From NCBI RefSeq assembly GCF_900010725.2, contig NZ_LR734870.1, positions 80,001-132,697 of the forward strand: DNA of 52,697 nucleotides, read 5' to 3'. The notes beneath the pieces are model-generated. The model saw only the letters and a list, made by a program, of their open reading frames with translations, had not been told where the DNA came from and did not search any database. The position numbers and the translations under genes were made by a program. The stretch is from Planktothrix serta PCC 8927. GTDB lineage: Bacteria; Cyanobacteriota; Cyanobacteriia; Cyanobacteriales; Microcoleaceae. Below, piece after piece: positions 25,852 through 35,063 of this stretch (position 1 is its first letter; each line of letters begins with the position of its first letter).

Positions 25852-28587
25852 CTAATTCAAAATTCCTTGCCATTCTCCTTGTAATGTAAACCCCGACCAA
25901 TAATAAGGAGGTATCCATTCTGAGGTTTCATTTTGTTGCATTTCAATTTGAGCTTGCCGTAAAGCCGCGACTGGAGATAATCGTTGTTCTAACATTTTTT
26001 GATAAAATTTAACCATTAATTGGGAGGTTGCTTGATCATCAACTTTCCATAAACTGACCATGACTCGACTCGCACCCGCATACATAAATCCCCTCGTTAA
26101 TCCTACTAATCCTTCCCCTTTGATTTCCTGTCCTAATCCCGTTTCACAGGCACTTAATACGACTAATTCTACAGGTAATTTTAAATTAAAAATATCATAG
26201 AGTCGTAAAAATCCATTTTGAGATTGTCCGCTTTGATCGACTAAAGAAAATACTAAACCCGATAATTGAGGATTTTCACTATTGAGTAAACCATGAGTTG
26301 CAAAATGAATAAAACGATATTGGCTCAATTGAGGATTTGTTGCTGTTTCTCGATTGGCATTAAAGCCGATTTCTTGTAAACTTTCCTGCTCAGGAAATAA
26401 GGCTAAAATCTGTTTTGCTTCTTCTTGGGTAAAGGGTAAACGATCAAATAAAACACCGGATTCTCTGGCAGAACGTTCTAAGTCGGGAGGCAGGGATTTA
26501 ATAGCCCTAGAAACCACAGCTTTTAATCGTTCATCTGTTGAACTAAATACTGGATCAGCTAATATTGCTAACAGTTTTTCGGCAGGTTTTCGAGTTTGGG
26601 TTTCTTGTCGTAAAATTCCTAAAACTGAAGCAGAGGGTAACGTCACTAATTCATGATTGCTAATTAATGGTATTGAATCCTCCTCGCTGTTGTTTTCGGA
26701 TAGAGGAAGGGCGGCAAAGGGAACATATTGTAAGGCTCCATCAGCCACAATGAGTAATCTTTTATTTTCTAAGTTAGGGATGAAGGGAAACACTATTTTT
26801 GTTAAGGCTTTTCCCGTTTCTTCATAGAGCGATCGCCGAATTCTTTTACTGGGTAAAATTAAATTTTCTCGAAAGGTTTTAACGCTGGTTTTAATGGCTT
26901 CTTCTCCAGGTAATTCATGACTTTGGATAGAATTAGGGCTAACAACCCATAAATAACTCCGGTCTTTTCCTAGAGAATATTCTAATAAAATAGTATCATT
27001 ATCTAATAATTTTTGAATTTCTGATAAATTTAAAGGTTGAGGTTGAGTTAAGGCGGCATAATGGGGATTATTCTCCCGAATTTTATCTAAAACTTGATTA
27101 TACTGTTGGAGCAATGTTTCAATTTCTTGGTTAATTTCCTGTTTTTGAATAATCGTATGGGACTGGCTTAACAGTTTAATGCGTTGTTCTTCTAAAGCCG
27201 ATAATTTTTGTTTTAAGGTTTGTTTTTGCTCTAAGAGTTGAGGATCAATACCAGAAGTGATCTCTCCTTGAGCTTCTGCTAAAATATCTAATAAGGATCG
27301 GGCTTTGGCTCGTTCACTAATTTGTAAGGCTTTTCCATCCCATCCTTGCTTGGGTTGTTGTTGATTCAGTTGCATTAACAAATCAATATAAAATTGATAA
27401 TAATCCTGTTTAGAGGCTAAAAAAGCAGATCTTAAATCTTGATTTGCAATTTGGGTTCGTAAATCTTCAATAATGGTTAAAGCCGTTTCAATTTGAGCGA
27501 TCGCTTCCTCAAAATTCTCTTGTTTTCGTTTAACGGTTGCGACTCGATATCGAGATAAGGCTTCTTTAGGGCGATCGCCTACTTCCTGACGAATTTGTAA
27601 GGCTTTGTTATAGAATTCTAAGGATTGTTCTAACTTTCCTTGTTGAAAATAAACAAATCCAATATTATTTAAGGTACTGGCTTCTCCGGTGCGATCGCCA
27701 ATTTTTTGCCACAGGGTTAAGGCTTGATTATAGGTTGTTAAAGCTAAATCAAATTGATTCAAATTAGCATAAACAAACCCAATATTATTTAACGTTGCTC
27801 CTTTCCCTCTTTGAACCTGAATTGCCGTCTGATCACCAAACTTTTGAATCACTTCTTCCCCTAAACTTAAAGCCTGTTTATAGTGATCAAGAGCCTGTTC
27901 AAATTGACCCAATTCCGATTTAACTTGACCAATATTATTTAAAATAGCTGCCACATTAGCGGGATTTCCTAAAGGTTTTACTACTGCTAAGGCTTGATTA
28001 TAATAATTTAGAGCTTGTTGAAATTCTCCTAAATTAAAATAAACAATAGCCATTTCATTCAAAGCCGCCAACTCCCCTGTTTTAAAATTGAGAGTTTGCC
28101 ATAAAGGAAAGGTTTGATTGAGAGTATCTAAGGCTTTTTGATATTCTCCTAATTGAGCATAAATTTTGGCAAGGGAAACTAAAGTTGTGGCTTGAGTTTG
28201 TTGATCTTCAAGGGTTTGAGTTAAAATCAGTAATTGATTATAACAATTAATCGCCTTGGGATATTCCCCTAAATTACTATAAACAGAACATAAAAAATTG
28301 CGAGTAATTGATTCTTGAAGAGAATTATTTGCTTCTCGCCACAGACGTAACGCTTCTTCCCACTGCTGAATAGCATCCCGAAACCCCGCTACTGTTCCTT
28401 CTCGATACCGTTTCATCCCTTGATTAAAACTATTTTCTGGGCTATAAGTAGAATTAAGAATTTGTGCGGATCGCCATTCTTGGGCGATCGCAGGTAAAAC
28501 TATTGTTGAAGCCAAAAAAGATCCCAGAATCAGGATGCAAAACCAAACTCTGGACAATTGATTTTTACTTCTCCGCCCATGTATCAT
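25852..28587 (-). CDS. TPR and CHAT-domain protein
   Basis: A 911-residue protein. The start has a signal-anchor (residues 15-35). Residues 50-400 hold about eight tetratricopeptide repeats (GEYQKALDTLNQTF, NQFDLALTTYNQAL), 460-510 a coiled coil, 600-910 a CHAT caspase-like domain. The expected catalytic pair is present: His near 765 (HFATHGLL) and Cys near 812 (LSACETGLG). CHAT proteases are known from separase-type and gasdermin or Craspase cleavage systems; here the substrate is unknown. It leads the minus-strand run CHAT, DUF928, cyclase and is divergent from the FecR gene by 135 bp. That layout suggests coupled regulation. Confidence 0.92.
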   Translation of the reverse strand: MIHGRRSKNQLSRVWFCILILGSFLASTIVLPAIAQEWRSAQILNSTYSPENSFNQGMKRYREGTVAGFRDAIQQWEEALRLWREANNSLQESITRNFLCSVYSNLGEYPKAINCYNQLLILTQTLEDQQTQATTLVSLAKIYAQLGEYQKALDTLNQTFPLWQTLNFKTGELAALNEMAIVYFNLGEFQQALNYYNQALAVVKPLGNPANVAAILNNIGQVKSELGQFEQALDHYKQALSLGEEVIQKFGDQTAIQVQRGKGATLNNIGFVYANLNQFDLALTTYNQALTLWQKIGDRTGEASTLNNIGFVYFQQGKLEQSLEFYNKALQIRQEVGDRPKEALSRYRVATVKRKQENFEEAIAQIETALTIIEDLRTQIANQDLRSAFLASKQDYYQFYIDLLMQLNQQQPKQGWDGKALQISERAKARSLLDILAEAQGEITSGIDPQLLEQKQTLKQKLSALEEQRIKLLSQSHTIIQKQEINQEIETLLQQYNQVLDKIRENNPHYAALTQPQPLNLSEIQKLLDNDTILLEYSLGKDRSYLWVVSPNSIQSHELPGEEAIKTSVKTFRENLILPSKRIRRSLYEETGKALTKIVFPFIPNLENKRLLIVADGALQYVPFAALPLSENNSEEDSIPLISNHELVTLPSASVLGILRQETQTRKPAEKLLAILADPVFSSTDERLKAVVSRAIKSLPPDLERSARESGVLFDRLPFTQEEAKQILALFPEQESLQEIGFNANRETATNPQLSQYRFIHFATHGLLNSENPQLSGLVFSLVDQSGQSQNGFLRLYDIFNLKLPVELVVLSACETGLGQEIKGEGLVGLTRGFMYAGASRVMVSLWKVDDQATSQLMVKFYQKMLEQRLSPVAALRQAQIEMQQNETSEWIPPYYWSGFTLQGEWQGILN

Positions 28588-28722
28588 GACTTAATTCCCA
28601 AATTCAATTCCAGCGTTTAGGATGAGGTGATCAAAGTGTCCTAGACAGTTTTACTGGTCATTTTAACCTAATAGTGTCAGGATTTAGAAATAGTTTTAAG
28701 TTTCTCATTCTCCTCTTAACTT

Positions 28723-29496
28723 ATGTTAACGTTTTCCCTTTTTTCTGGATTTTCTGGCTGGTTTCAATCTCCTCGTTACTGGAGACGAATTCTAACGGGT
28801 TTAATTATCGGATTTTGTCTGGTTTTTAGTACCGGACTGTTCCAACAGTCTACCGTTGCTCAAATTAATCTTGCTATCATTCAAGAAATTTTAGATGGAG
28901 ATCAAGTCTTTATTCAAGATAATCAAGCAAAAGTAGAGGATCAAGCAGAATTTGGGCAAATTGTGCTTACGAAAAAATCTCGCGCTGGAGTGATATTTAA
29001 TAATGGAGCAGCCGGACGCATGGATGCTAATTCTGTTGTTACGGTCGGTCAATGCGTCGAAATAAAACAGGGACAAATCTTAGTTAGTGGCCCTATTAAT
29101 GGATGTATTGCGGGGTTTACTGTTGGGGTTCAAGGAACAATTTATATCCTAGAAACCACCGATAATAATACAGGGAATGTTAAAGTTTTGGAAGGAACTG
29201 TACAGGTGAGTTCCTCCGATGGAACTGGAGAACCTGTAGAAGTTAAAGAAGGTGAAAAAGTATCGGTTTTACAAGGAATTTTAAGTCAGGTCATTCCTAT
29301 GACTCCTGAAGAGATTGTGTCTATTTTATCGGGTCGATTATTCTCAGGATTTACGATTCCTGTAACACCAGAAGGAGCATTATATTCCCTGTGTTCTCGT
29401 CTTTTACCTGGGTTTAGTTGTTCAACTAGCGGAATTCCGACTCCTTCAATTCCAACCCCTCCTGTTCCCGTTCCTATTCCGCGTTTACCCTTCTAA
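28723..29496 (+). CDS. FecR-domain exported protein
   Basis: A 257-residue protein with an N-terminal signal-anchor (about residues 22-45, ILTGLIIGFCLVFSTGLF) and a FecR domain (about 60-200), seen in GQIVLTKKSRAGVIFNNGA and VGVQGTIYILETTDNNTG. The C-terminus is Pro-rich (PTPSIPTPPVPVPIPR). FecR domains act in signal transfer across the inner membrane or as beta-structured surface proteins. It is divergent from the CHAT gene and its stop overlaps that of the Uma2 gene by 4 bp (convergent). Identity of the domain is good, the function not. Confidence 0.82.
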   Translation: MLTFSLFSGFSGWFQSPRYWRRILTGLIIGFCLVFSTGLFQQSTVAQINLAIIQEILDGDQVFIQDNQAKVEDQAEFGQIVLTKKSRAGVIFNNGAAGRMDANSVVTVGQCVEIKQGQILVSGPINGCIAGFTVGVQGTIYILETTDNNTGNVKVLEGTVQVSSSDGTGEPVEVKEGEKVSVLQGILSQVIPMTPEEIVSILSGRLFSGFTIPVTPEGALYSLCSRLLPGFSCSTSGIPTPSIPTPPVPVPIPRLPF

Positions 29497-30050
29497 ATTA
29501 AGGAGTTTAACGCGATTGTAAATCCTGGGACAATATCTTCTCCCGTTAACGTTGCGGTTGCGGGATATTGAGTAATTGAACTATCAGCATGATATACCCA
29601 AGCTTGTTGATTTTGACGGTCAATTAACCACCCCAACCGCACCCCATTTTCAATATATTCAGTCATTTTTTCTTTACACTTTTTTAAACTATCGGTTTTA
29701 GACCGAATTTCTATCACAAAATCTGGGACTAAATTTAAAAATTCATCTTCTCCTTCATCCCATCCTTGAGGTAAACGTTCTTGAGCAACAAACGCCACAT
29801 CAGGAGAACGAATGGCTCCATTAGGCAGTTTAAATCCGGTACTAGAACCAAATACTTCACCTAAGTTTTGGCTTTCTACCCAAACCAATAAACGAGAGCC
29901 AAACTTTAATTCTCGATTTCCTGAAATTCCACCTGTAGGAGCCATAGTTACTAACGTTCCATCTGCATTTCGTTCAAAGCGTAAATCAGAATTTTGAGAA
30001 CTGATTTGCATCAATTCAGCATCCGTTATTGTATATAAAGATAATACCAT
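29493..30050 (-). CDS. Uma2-family (DUF820) endonuclease-like protein
   Basis: A 185-residue protein of the Uma2 family, with a PD-(D/E)XK-like fold and very many copies in cyanobacterial genomes. The nuclease-like core is seen at RSPDVAFVAQE and DFVIEIRSKTDSL, with the Lys-rich helix KKCKEKMTEYIENGV and the strand RLGWLIDRQNQQAWVY. The role of the family is unknown. It stands alone, with a palindrome (30093-30120) upstream. The two convergent stop codons, of this gene and the FecR gene, share 4 bp. Confidence 0.92.
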   Translation of the reverse strand: MVLSLYTITDAELMQISSQNSDLRFERNADGTLVTMAPTGGISGNRELKFGSRLLVWVESQNLGEVFGSSTGFKLPNGAIRSPDVAFVAQERLPQGWDEGEDEFLNLVPDFVIEIRSKTDSLKKCKEKMTEYIENGVRLGWLIDRQNQQAWVYHADSSITQYPATATLTGEDIVPGFTIALNSLI

Positions 30051-30092
30051 TAGTTTAAATTACCTCAACTATTAACCATTAACTGATAACTG

Positions 30093-30120
30093 GTAGAGAC
30101 GTTGCATGCAACCTCTCTAC
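30093..30120. repeat. GTAGAGACGTTG palindrome, one mismatch
   Basis: GTAGAGACGTTGCATGCAAC then CTCTCTAC: 28 bp, one pair broken (C for G). Flanked by ACTG and ACTGATGACTGATT repeats. Same family as 50722-50751. Confidence 0.8.
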
Positions 30121-30132
30121 ACTGATGACTGA

Positions 30133-32217
30133 TTAAGCTGCTACTAAACCACTATGAATTAATAGAGGTTTTGTACTCGGTTCCCGCCCTCGGAAAGCTT
30201 TAAATACTTCCATCGGATGCAAACTTCCTCCTAATGCTAACACCGTATCGCGGAAGCGTTTCCCGGTTTCAGAGATAGCATTTTCATTTTCTAATCCTGC
30301 TTCTTCAAAGGCAGCAAAAGCATCAGCACTCAAAACTTCTGCCCATTTATAACTGTAATATCCTGCTGCATAACCGCCCGCAAAAATATGACCAAAAGCA
30401 CATAAAAAGGCATCTTCTGGCAGAGGTTTTAAAATCATGCTTTTCTCGGCAATGCGGTTGCGAACAGCGCTAATCGTTTCACTTCCTCCGAGTTGATAAC
30501 GGTGATGTAACTCAATATCAACAAAAGCAAAATGGAGTTGTCGCAGCATTCCAGTTCCGCTCATATAGGTTTTAGCCGCTAACAACTTTTGATAATAATG
30601 TTCGGGTAAGGTTTCTCCGGTTTGATAATGTTTTGCCATGCCAAATAATGTGGATCGATCATAACACCAATTTTCCATAAATTGGCTCGGTAATTCCACA
30701 GCATCCCATTCCACATTATTAATTCCGGCCGCCCCTGCATAGTCAACCGTTGTTAACATATGTTGTAACCCATGACCAAATTCATGGAATAACGTTTCCA
30801 CTTCTGCAAACGTCATTAAACTAGGTTTATCATCTACCGGAGGCGTTTGATTACACTGTAAATAAGCCACAGGTAATCGCACTTTTGTTTCTCCCTGTTC
30901 CACAAATTTAGCGCGAGTAATACACTCATCCATCCAGGCCCCTCCTCGTTTTTCTGCGGGGCGACTATAGGCATCTAAATAGAAGTAGGCAATGGGGTTT
31001 CCGTTTTCATGGGTAACTTCAAAATAACGGACATCTGGATGCCAAACGGGTGCTTGACCATCCGCCGGAGTAATCATAATCCCAAAAATGCGATGAACTA
31101 ACCCAAATAACCCCTCTAAAACTTGGGGTAAGGCAAAATAGGGCCGTAATTCTTCATCTGTAAAAGCAAATTTTTCCTCTCGTTGGCGCTCTGACCAAAA
31201 GGCAATATCCCAATGTTGTAAATTCTCGGTTTCTTCTGCGCCTTTTGAAGCAGCAAAGGCTTTTAAATCTTCAAATTCCTGTTGAGCCGCATCATAACTG
31301 ACAATGCGTAATTCTTCTAATAATGCCTCCACAGCTTCCACATGGGGAGCCATTTTACTCGCTAAACTCAGTTCTGCATAGCTATTAAAACCCAAAATAC
31401 TTGCTTTTTGTTTCCTGAGTTCTAAAATCCGTTCAATTAAGGGAAAATTATCGAATTCTCCACTAGAAGCCCGACTAATATAACCTCGATAGACTTGTTC
31501 GCGTAAATCCCTTCTCTGACTATATTTTAAGAAGGGGCCAAAACTAGGAAAATCCAAGGTAATTCGCCAGGGGCCGTTTTCTGGGGTGGCGTTTTCTTCC
31601 CCGGCTGACCGAGCAGCTTGAGCGGCTAAACTGAGTAAACTCGGAGGTAAACCTGCAATTTCTTCGGGTGTTGTTAGAGTTAAACTAAATGCTTTTGTCG
31701 CATCTAAAACATGATTAGAAAATCGAGTTGAAAGTTCGGCTAATTCTAATTCAATGCCATTAAAATGATCGCGTTCTTCTCCTTCTAATCCCACCCCGGA
31801 TAATTCTGCATCTCGCAGAGCCATATTCACAATACGTTGTTGCGCTGAATCTAATTGCTCCCATTCCAGGCTATTTCTTAACTGTTTAAAAGCTTGATAA
31901 ATTATTTTACTTTGGTTAAGTTCATTGATAAACTGTACAATATTAGGCTGAACTGTTTCATGGGCTGTTCTCAATTCGGGGCTATTTTTTACCCCCATTA
32001 AATGCCCCACAATTCCCCAACTCCACGTTAACCGTTCTTGTAATTTTTGCAAAGGTTCAACTAAATCCGTCCAGGTCGGTTTAAGATATGTTTCTAAGGT
32101 CGCAAGATCCTGTTCCAGTTCCATTAACAGTTGCGTAATTCCAGGAACAACATCATCCGGTGTCATCATTTCAAAGGGTGGTAATCCCTGACCAATCAGT
32201 AGGGGGTTTTCTGTCAT
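30133..32217 (-). CDS. prlC: Oligopeptidase A (M3 metallopeptidase)
   Basis: A 694-residue M3-family peptidase that degrades short peptides, including cleaved signal peptides, in the cytoplasm. The zinc site HEFGH lies at residues 478-482 in TLFHEFGHGLQHM, with the third ligand Glu in the following helix (NVEWDAVELPSQFMENW). Length and ends match the family. It is a housekeeping gene with its own promoter candidate (32273-32301) and no operon partner. It marks the left edge of the odd segment 32.2-35.1 kb. Confidence 0.95.
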   Translation of the reverse strand: MTENPLLIGQGLPPFEMMTPDDVVPGITQLLMELEQDLATLETYLKPTWTDLVEPLQKLQERLTWSWGIVGHLMGVKNSPELRTAHETVQPNIVQFINELNQSKIIYQAFKQLRNSLEWEQLDSAQQRIVNMALRDAELSGVGLEGEERDHFNGIELELAELSTRFSNHVLDATKAFSLTLTTPEEIAGLPPSLLSLAAQAARSAGEENATPENGPWRITLDFPSFGPFLKYSQRRDLREQVYRGYISRASSGEFDNFPLIERILELRKQKASILGFNSYAELSLASKMAPHVEAVEALLEELRIVSYDAAQQEFEDLKAFAASKGAEETENLQHWDIAFWSERQREEKFAFTDEELRPYFALPQVLEGLFGLVHRIFGIMITPADGQAPVWHPDVRYFEVTHENGNPIAYFYLDAYSRPAEKRGGAWMDECITRAKFVEQGETKVRLPVAYLQCNQTPPVDDKPSLMTFAEVETLFHEFGHGLQHMLTTVDYAGAAGINNVEWDAVELPSQFMENWCYDRSTLFGMAKHYQTGETLPEHYYQKLLAAKTYMSGTGMLRQLHFAFVDIELHHRYQLGGSETISAVRNRIAEKSMILKPLPEDAFLCAFGHIFAGGYAAGYYSYKWAEVLSADAFAAFEEAGLENENAISETGKRFRDTVLALGGSLHPMEVFKAFRGREPSTKPLLIHSGLVAA

Positions 32218-32272
32218 TGTTGTAGTCGTCGTTATACTGTTTTCAGTTTAGGAGCCAAACACCTTCTATTGT

Positions 32273-32301
32273 AATATAATGTTGTTATTGGGGTGTTCCA
32301 A
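32273..32301 (-). promoter_or_regulatory. Possible promoter for prlC
   Basis: On the minus strand TTGGAA (32296-32301), a 17-bp spacer and TATATT (32273-32278), about 55 bp upstream of the prlC ATG. Spacing is ideal; the boxes are fair matches. Confidence 0.4.
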
Positions 32302-32359
32302 CGCGGGGCGAGGTTAAAGATTCCGGCGTTGTGGGTGGATTGCTGGTGTCAGCAGTGTT

Positions 32360-34321
32360 TTATGGAGTTTGGGAAGATGATCGAGTATCAGAAACCTTGC
32401 TAATTCCTTGAGACAATAAGGTTCTGTATGCTTGCTGCGGATGAGTTGGCTCGTCAGGGTATTTGAGTTCAAGCAATTTTTCTGACCACATCGGATTAAT
32501 GTAATGAGTTCTAATTGTTTCAGAACTGCGATTCAATAGTTCAGCTAATCTTTTTACAGTTAAATATCTTTCCGAACACAGTTTCAGAATAGTATCTCTC
32601 ATCAACTCAGGACTTACCCGATTCTTCTCTCGAACGGGAGCAGCTATTTCTAGTAATAATAAATTTTCATCTTTATGCACGGAGCTTGTCTGATTATGCA
32701 CGGAGCTAGACTCGTTATGCACGGAGCTTGGCTCGTTATGCACGGAGCTTGGCTCGTTATGTTCGGAGCTAGACTCGTTATGTTCGGAGCTTGGTTCATA
32801 ATATTCGGAGCTTGGAAGCAGTGAAAGCAAATCCGGTTGACCTTTATTTGGTAGAGCATACTGGGTTCCACGTCCACGTCCTGATTGTGCCAACCAGCCG
32901 TTATTGACCAAGTGCTTTAGGCACTCTCCTATATCTCTAGGGTGTTCCTGTCTGTAACACTGAATGTCACTATTACTAATTTCTCCAAACTGATGCGCTA
33001 GTACCAAAATAATTCGATCTAATTCTGTTAGTTCGCAGTAGTTATCTCCCACTATTTCTTTTAGTTCTTGCTCGACATTTTCAGGAATTAAACTAAGCAT
33101 CGGCAGAGCAACAGATGTCATCTCTAAATCGAATTTTTCTGACACTAATGGCCTAAACCATTGTTGTTCTTTCCAGGCTCGTAGAATCTTTTTAAAACCC
33201 GATCCGGCTTTTTCACCTAAACCAAGCATTTGAAACATTGTTTGCAGTTTAGGATTGCGCGGATCGCTGATACCTCCATCATAAAGTTGCAGAATAGAAA
33301 TCCTTAGCCGACCTGGATTATTGAATAAAAAACCATTAGGAAACTTAGTTACTATAATAGGACGAGAAGATAAATGATCGGCATGAATTAAAGTATTTAC
33401 TAGAGCCTCCCTAACCGCTTCATGGACATGAGTTTCTCCCCGCCTCACAGCATCTTTATCTAGTTTAAACGGAACATCTAAATCATTAACTAAACGACTA
33501 TAGACGCGATAATAAAAATTGAAGAGATTAGGCTCCCATTTACCATCAAGTGTCAGTCTATATGTCCAACGAACATCTGGATCGTTAGACAGCCGTTCTT
33601 GATAGTCAAGTTGATAGCGAGGAAGTGCCTCTGAAATACTATTTCCCCTCCCGAACATTAGTAAACCAGCGAGAGTTAACCCTTCTTTATCAGTGTTTCT
33701 ATTGCGCCTCCATCCGCCTAACTGAATCAATAAATTGCGCTCGTCTAATGCTAACCAAGGATGATCTGGTTCCCTGGAGCTAAAGCGTTGACGAAAAGAT
33801 TTTAAAGTTTCTGGATCGAGGTCTCGCAGGTCAAATTTATCTAAAATTTGGATATCTTGAGGGTCATTACTGGCATCGCGTAACATTTGGCGAACTTCAT
33901 CATCCGTGCAAGGATAATCGCCGTCATGGTTGCGTTTATAGGTTCCCGTTATGGGATTTTTATTAATATAAACAGGTCGTTGCGTTCTAGTTGCTCTAGG
34001 AACTTTAATAATAACTAAATTATGACTTTCTATCTTCAAAGTTTGCACGTCAGAATTATCGCAAATTGAGAAGCTTAGTTTTTGCTGATTATTATGATTA
34101 TTCCAAAACTCTTTAAGTAAAACATTAGGATTGCGAACACCTGTAATCTCGAATCTATTTCGATTTTCAGTGACACCTAGAACAATATAACCGCCATCTG
34201 TATTGGCAAAAGCTGATACAGTTTTCCAAACTTCATTGGGAAAACCGCCGTCAGCAGACTTAAATTCAATGTCTTGGTCTTCTCCAAGATTTATTCGCTC
34301 AAGTAATGTTTCTAAATCCAT
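32360..34321 (-). CDS. AlbA_2 (Schlafen-like) and GHKL ATPase protein
   Basis: A 653-residue protein. Residues 1-130 form an AlbA_2 domain (DIEFKSADGG, ANTDGGYIVLGV) that binds nucleic acid; about 290-400 is a GHKL-type ATPase-like part (REALVNTLIHADHL, LFNNPGRLRIS); 430-510 is a winged helix; 520-570 is a repeat of seven heptads; the end is another HTH (TVKRLAELLNRSSETIRTHY). Such proteins are often found in defence islands and as putative transcriptional regulators; function here is not known. It shares the segment between the putative transposon end and prlC with a VapBC pair, so it may be transposon cargo. Confidence 0.85.
   Translation of the reverse strand: MDLETLLERINLGEDQDIEFKSADGGFPNEVWKTVSAFANTDGGYIVLGVTENRNRFEITGVRNPNVLLKEFWNNHNNQQKLSFSICDNSDVQTLKIESHNLVIIKVPRATRTQRPVYINKNPITGTYKRNHDGDYPCTDDEVRQMLRDASNDPQDIQILDKFDLRDLDPETLKSFRQRFSSREPDHPWLALDERNLLIQLGGWRRNRNTDKEGLTLAGLLMFGRGNSISEALPRYQLDYQERLSNDPDVRWTYRLTLDGKWEPNLFNFYYRVYSRLVNDLDVPFKLDKDAVRRGETHVHEAVREALVNTLIHADHLSSRPIIVTKFPNGFLFNNPGRLRISILQLYDGGISDPRNPKLQTMFQMLGLGEKAGSGFKKILRAWKEQQWFRPLVSEKFDLEMTSVALPMLSLIPENVEQELKEIVGDNYCELTELDRIILVLAHQFGEISNSDIQCYRQEHPRDIGECLKHLVNNGWLAQSGRGRGTQYALPNKGQPDLLSLLPSSEYYEPSSEHNESSSEHNEPSSVHNEPSSVHNESSSVHNQTSSVHKDENLLLLEIAAPVREKNRVSPELMRDTILKLCSERYLTVKRLAELLNRSSETIRTHYINPMWSEKLLELKYPDEPTHPQQAYRTLLSQGISKVSDTRSSSQTP
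32675..32815. repeat. 21-bp in-frame repeat, seven units
   Basis: About seven near-identical 21-bp units (GGAGCTTGGCTCGTTATGCAC type) encoding heptads such as SSVHNEP and SSEHNES in the linker of the AlbA_2 protein. The copy number is expected to vary between strains. Confidence 0.9.
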
Positions 34322-34369
34322 TTAATTTTCCTCTTTCTTTGGCTTGGGTTTTCGCTGAACATCTCACCC

Positions 34370-34771
34370 CTATAATTCCCAGTCTTCTATGCGTAAACCT
34401 TGCACTCGTCCAAACTCACTAATATTATGAGTCACCAAAACTAAATTATTAGCTAAAGCGATCGCCGCAATTTGCAGATCGTAGGGGCCGATAGGCGTTC
34501 CTAAAGCTGCCAATTCAGCGCGAATTCTGCCAAAAATACTAGCTGCTGCATCATCAAAAGGTAACGAAACAAATTGAATTAAAAATGCTTCCTGTAGCGC
34601 CAGTGTCCGAGTTGGGTTTGAGCTTCTCATCGCCCCATAAAACAATTCAGCCTTGACCACAGAACAAACAGCAACATCACTCGGCGATAACCGTTCTAAA
34701 TGTTGCTGTACTCCTGAATTGCGACGGTTCAGGTAAATAATACAGACATTGGTATCCAGTAAATAAATCAC
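34370..34771 (-). CDS. vapC: PIN-domain ribonuclease toxin, VapC type
   Basis: A 133-residue PIN protein. Acidic metal ligands are visible: Asp6 (MIYLLDTNVC), Glu in VVKAELFYG and Asp in GPYDLQIAA. VapC toxins cut RNA, often tRNA. The start is GTG, overlapping the antitoxin's stop (GTGA, 4 bp), so translation is coupled. Length is normal and no truncation is seen. The pair sits 42 bp from the likely transposon repeats, next to the tRNA. Confidence 0.9.
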   Translation of the reverse strand: MIYLLDTNVCIIYLNRRNSGVQQHLERLSPSDVAVCSVVKAELFYGAMRSSNPTRTLALQEAFLIQFVSLPFDDAAASIFGRIRAELAALGTPIGPYDLQIAAIALANNLVLVTHNISEFGRVQGLRIEDWEL

Positions 34772-35022
34772 TCGATTTTCTCCCTAACCTCATATTCACC
34801 TTGGGGATACCTCACCAATGGCTCATCAGCTAAACAGCCTGCTGTTTGTTCAAAAAAACCTGATATCCAGCCTAATTTTTCAGGGGTTTGAGTTGAAGTT
34901 TCGGGAGAAACAAGCTGATAGACGATGGCAATCTCTAACTCTTGATTCGCTAAATCTTGAGGAACTTGTAAAATAACTTTTCCCTCAGCATCAACGCGAG
35001 TTTTAACCTTAATCACTTGCAT
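34768..35022 (-). CDS. Antitoxin partner of VapC
   Basis: An 84-residue protein. The N-terminal half (IKVKTRVDAEGKVILQVP) looks like a beta-hairpin DNA-binding fold of the AbrB type; the C-terminal half (EKLGWISGFFEQTAG, LVRYPQGEYEVREKIE) matches the usual toxin-binding tail. It is immediately upstream of vapC with a 4-bp overlap. A strong ribosome-binding site (35031-35037) sets the start at 35022. Confidence 0.82.
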   Translation of the reverse strand: MQVIKVKTRVDAEGKVILQVPQDLANQELEIAIVYQLVSPETSTQTPEKLGWISGFFEQTAGCLADEPLVRYPQGEYEVREKIE

Positions 35023-35030
35023 AAGTTAGT

Positions 35031-35037
35031 TCTCCTT
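35031..35037 (-). promoter_or_regulatory. Ribosome-binding site of the antitoxin gene
   Basis: AAGGAGA on the minus strand, 8 bp before the ATG at 35022. It is unusually strong for this window, where most starts have none. Confidence 0.75.
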
Positions 35038-35063
35038 ATTAATTTGTTAATCAATCTTTTAAA

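Noticed and set aside
32650-32877. 75-codon frame overlapping the AlbA_2 gene
   Set aside because: Same strand, other frame, made only by the 21-bp repeat; a shadow.
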